Translations under genes and position numbers: made by a program
Shown: positions 14,591-16,983 of the stretch, piece by piece
Layout: each line of letters begins with the position of its first letter
How positions within the stretch are numbered: the stretch's first letter is position 1
Source: an uncultured Collinsella sp.
GTDB taxonomy: Bacteria > Actinomycetota > Coriobacteriia > Coriobacteriales > Coriobacteriaceae
Assembly (NCBI GenBank): GCA_902496375.1
Contig: CABVAS010000014.1
Span: 1 to 16,983 of the forward strand
Direction of reading: 5' to 3'
DNA length: 16,983 bases
The notes under the pieces: generated by a model
Told to the model about the DNA's origin: nothing
Database searches by the model: none
Seen by the model: only the letters and a program-made list of their open reading frames with translations

Positions 14591-14779
14591 CTAGCGAGGC
14601 CTATCCGAATTGGCCTCATTGGCGGTGTCGGTTTCGAGTGCCGTGCGGCGGGCGCTGTAGGCTACGAGGCCGGCGCCTGCCAAGGCGAGTGCTGCAGCGA
14701 CTGCCGTAAGGGGGACGTTGCTGTCTTTGCGAGAAGGTGCCCCGTGGCGGTAGTGCCGTTCGATGGCCAAAATGTCCAA
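14591..14779 (-). CDS. Possible small single-pass membrane protein
   Basis: A 62-residue frame just past the LuxR-type gene. It begins LDILAIERHYRHG, has a basic segment APSRKDS, one hydrophobic helix VPLTAVAAALALAGAGLVAY and a polar tail ETDTANEANSDRPR. Residue order (basic, hydrophobic, acidic) looks protein-like and the frame runs open upstream into the regulator gene. The only available starts are TTG 14777-14779 or one four codons later, neither with a ribosome site, so it could instead be chance or the tail of a frameshifted older gene. It would be read from the regulator's transcript. Confidence 0.35.
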   Translation of the reverse strand: MDILAIERHYRHGAPSRKDSNVPLTAVAAALALAGAGLVAYSARRTALETDTANEANSDRPR

Positions 14780-14840
14780 TTTGAGCGCGCGAAGGCGTCG
14801 GGCCCCCGGGACGCTTTCGATATGTCGGGCAGTCTGACCG

Positions 14841-15845
14841 CTAGCGCAACATGTGGGCAACCAGCTCGGCGCGAGTTCCGATACCAAGCTTGGCATACAC
14901 TCCTGATAGGCGGTTTTTGACGGTGCCCGGCGATACTCCCATATGGCGTGCGATTTCGGCGTTGGTCCACCCACGACAGGCGAGCATGGCCATGGTGAAT
15001 TCCGTGGTCGTTAGATCGTCGGCCACGTCCTCGCCCGAATCGGGGTTGTGGATGCGCCGCCAACCGTAACTGAATCGATACGTAATCTCGATGATGCGCG
15101 CGAAGTCGTCAGGGTATCGCGTTTTTAGACACGCTTCGATAAGCCCCTGCAAAAGGCCGTGGTGTTCGCCGATGAGTTCGATAAGGCCGTCGGGACGCGC
15201 AACGTCCCAAGCGGCTCCGAAGTGTGCCTTTGCGGTGTCGATGTCCTTGAGGCTCATGCATGCCATGGAAGCCGACAAGTGCAGGAACAGCTCCGAGATG
15301 GGATAACTTCCCTGTTTCATGATCAGGGCGTTTTCCGCCATGCCAAGACTGCGGCCATATTCGCCGCGCAGGTACAGGGCATGCGCCATCACGTAGCTGG
15401 CGAACAGGCGCAGGCCTTCGGGCAGATGCGCCGCAAGCGGATAAAACTCTTCGGCGGAATGCGGGGAAGGCAAGTGCAGCAGGACGCTCGCGGCCGAGGC
15501 GAACAGGATGTGCGTGGCGTGGATGGCGGGCGATTCCTTGTCGGCTGGCGTATCGAGGATGCCCGCAAGGCAACGGCGGGCATCGGCGATACGATTGAGC
15601 GACAGACTGGCATATCCGCAGATAAGGCATGCGGAATAGCGCAGTGCGGGGTCGGTGGCGTCAAGATAGGGTCGTGCCGTCTTGGCAGCGAGGGTGGCCT
15701 GTCCGCGAAAGTACAGCGCTTCTGCCGTGGCGATGGTGCGCGAATCGGGGTCGGAAATGCCTGCAACCGCAGCGTCAATCTGCCCCGGCACAAAGGCAGT
15801 GCACATCAACGGCATGGGAATGCGCGGGTAGCCATCGCAGTCCAT
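14841..15845 (-). CDS. LuxR-family (helix-turn-helix) transcriptional regulator
   Basis: A 334-residue regulator. The C-terminal 60 residues are a LuxR/GerE DNA-binding domain: LTTTEFTMAMLACRGWTNAE, IARHMGVSPGTVKNRLSGVY and AKLGIGTRAELVAHML, with all usual hydrophobic positions and the recognition helix around VSPGTVKNRL. Residues 1-260 are helical and rich in Ala and Leu, like the TPR-type helical repeats of MalT-like regulators, without the P-loop ATPase of MalT and without a response-regulator receiver. No membrane span is evident. ATG 15843-15845 has GGGAGA six bases upstream; the upstream TTG frames lack one. It lies 67 bases downstream of the histidine kinase on the same strand, so it may share its transcript. 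Inducer and targets are unknown. Confidence 0.82.
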   Translation of the reverse strand: MDCDGYPRIPMPLMCTAFVPGQIDAAVAGISDPDSRTIATAEALYFRGQATLAAKTARPYLDATDPALRYSACLICGYASLSLNRIADARRCLAGILDTPADKESPAIHATHILFASAASVLLHLPSPHSAEEFYPLAAHLPEGLRLFASYVMAHALYLRGEYGRSLGMAENALIMKQGSYPISELFLHLSASMACMSLKDIDTAKAHFGAAWDVARPDGLIELIGEHHGLLQGLIEACLKTRYPDDFARIIEITYRFSYGWRRIHNPDSGEDVADDLTTTEFTMAMLACRGWTNAEIARHMGVSPGTVKNRLSGVYAKLGIGTRAELVAHMLR

Positions 15846-15912
15846 CTTCCATCTCCCATCAGGTGGCAACAATGCAGCAATTGTACCTCTGTTGCTCGGG
15901 ACCCCTTTCGTT

Positions 15913-16983
15913 TTACTGTTCGGTTAACGCTGCGGATCGTTTTGGAAGGCTTACGAGCATGGTGGTCCCGTTCTCGGAACTTGCTTCGACCTCTACCGTG
16001 CCACCGTGAAGCGCTGCAATCTCCCAAACGAGCGCTAGTCCGAGTCCTGCGCCGCCGTATGCCCTGCTGCGGGATTTATCCAGGCGAAAGAACGGTTGGA
16101 AGATGCTCTCTCGGTACTGCTTGGGTATTCCCGGGCCCTCATCTTTGACTCGCAGGAGCACGCGGCTGTCGCTGTCGCTGATGGAGACGTTGACAGTCGA
16201 GCCGGAGCGGCTGTAACGGATGGCGTTTTCGACCAGATTAAACACCAGCCGATAGAGGAGCGTATCACTTCCGATTGTCAAAGCGTCTCCGGCGCAATCG
16301 AGGGTTACGTCCTTATTCTCGGCAAGCGGCGCAAGGTCGGTGAGGACCTCTTCGGACAGGGGACCGAGTTCAACAGCGTTCCCGCAAGGGACGCTGCGGA
16401 GCTCACTCATCTCGAGCAATACCTTGGTCATTCGAGACATGCGCTCAGTTTGTTCTTGTAGCAGGCCGAGCAGCTCGGCTGTTTCGGGTTGCAAACCGGA
16501 GTGCTCGGAGATGAATAGTTCAATCTGTGCTTGCATAAGGGCGAGCGGGGTGCGCAGCTCGTGTGCGGCGTTGCCGGTAAACTGACGCTGCGCAGAGAAC
16601 CCTTCGCCAAGACGGGCGATCATGTCGTTGAAAGAGGCGCTGCATCGTTGTAGCTCGGTGGGCACATCTTCACTGAGTCTGATTTCGCTTAGGTTGTCAG
16701 GCTGCACACGTTCAACCTGGGCTGCAAAAGCCCGTAGCGGTTTGAGCGCACGGCCGCTCACAAAGTATGTCAGCACGCCGCCAAGGAGCGTGACTCCAGC
16801 CGTGATGTACCAGGCTGTCGTGCCAAAAGACTCCTGTGCGTCGTTTACGACGATCGTAACCTCGTCATCGAGGGCTGCTTTTGTTGGGTCAAACGCCTGG
16901 GGCGAATCTTCGCCGGTTGCGGTAAAGGCCGAGATGTCACTGCCGATGGCATCCATGTAGCGCATGCCCGTATAGCCGACCAG
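15913..16983 (-). CDS. Sensor histidine kinase, N-terminus beyond the window
   Basis: The frame stays open to the right edge (LVGYTG precedes the first internal Met), so the beginning, probably one membrane helix and most of the sensor loop, is missing. What remains is the end of an extracellular part, a membrane helix TAWYITAGVTLLGGVLTYFV, a HAMP-like linker (GRALKPLRAFAAQVERV) and the kinase: H box NAAHELRTPLA, N box NLVENAIRYS, G1 DEGPGIP, F box FQPFFRLDKSRS and G2 GGAGLGLAL. This is an OmpR-partner type kinase that autophosphorylates on the H-box histidine and passes the phosphate to a response regulator. That regulator is not in view and most likely lies just upstream, past the edge. The ligand cannot be deduced. 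The stop is TAA 15913-15915. Confidence 0.9.
   Translation of the reverse strand: MVGYTGMRYMDAIGSDISAFTATGEDSPQAFDPTKAALDDEVTIVVNDAQESFGTTAWYITAGVTLLGGVLTYFVSGRALKPLRAFAAQVERVQPDNLSEIRLSEDVPTELQRCSASFNDMIARLGEGFSAQRQFTGNAAHELRTPLALMQAQIELFISEHSGLQPETAELLGLLQEQTERMSRMTKVLLEMSELRSVPCGNAVELGPLSEEVLTDLAPLAENKDVTLDCAGDALTIGSDTLLYRLVFNLVENAIRYSRSGSTVNVSISDSDSRVLLRVKDEGPGIPKQYRESIFQPFFRLDKSRSRAYGGAGLGLALVWEIAALHGGTVEVEASSENGTTMLVSLPKRSAALTEQ

Noticed and set aside
1..16983. CRISPR arrays, tRNA or rRNA genes, insertion sequences, integrases
   Set aside because: No regularly spaced repeats, no tRNA- or rRNA-like stretches and no transposase or recombinase motifs were seen on either strand.

Overview
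The window reads as a fairly GC-rich chromosomal segment of a gut actinobacterium of the class Coriobacteriia, most like Collinsella. This rests on gene content and codon style: a divergent type IIA topoisomerase pair, a helix-turn-helix LuxR-type regulator with a long non-catalytic N-terminus, an LPXTG-anchored surface protein, a DUF5067-type lipoprotein, GGAGG-like ribosome sites and frequent GTG/TTG starts. No marker gene here fixes the genus.

The left half (1-8560) is an accessory, heavily rearranged region. It opens with two remnants in tandem, the first 33 codons of a TetR regulator and the last ~75 codons of a type I restriction specificity subunit (HsdS). Next is an intact AAA/DUF4143 ATPase (540-1775), a decayed SIR2 deacylase on the minus strand (1802-2394) and an LPXTG surface protein (2445-3365). 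A flavodoxin-like oxidoreductase gene (3685-4215) follows. Its leader, 3' part and trailing bases recur at 6709-7130 as a truncated copy about 95% identical over 294 aligned bases. Between the two direct copies, on the opposite strand, lies a two-gene unit: a GmrSD-like DUF262/DUF1524 nuclease (4794-6527) and, 9 bases downstream, a DUF6508 protein (4440-4784). A second, unrelated-subfamily DUF4143 ATPase (7269-8558) closes the island. Restriction-type genes, remnants and direct repeats together look like a turnover site for defence genes.

The right half is core-like. A topoisomerase IV-type B and A subunit pair (12940-10943, then 10897-8657) is read leftward as one operon from a recognisable promoter, with two strong inverted repeats just upstream. 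A lipoprotein gene runs rightward (13408-14424) to a clear intrinsic terminator. Leftward again come a sensor histidine kinase that runs off the right edge (15913-16983), a LuxR-type regulator (14841-15845) and possibly a small membrane protein (14591-14779).

The best candidate for an undescribed system is the DUF262/DUF1524 + DUF6508 pair bracketed by direct repeats. A 14-base boundary sequence is present at the end of both repeats and once more, inverted, beside the left one.
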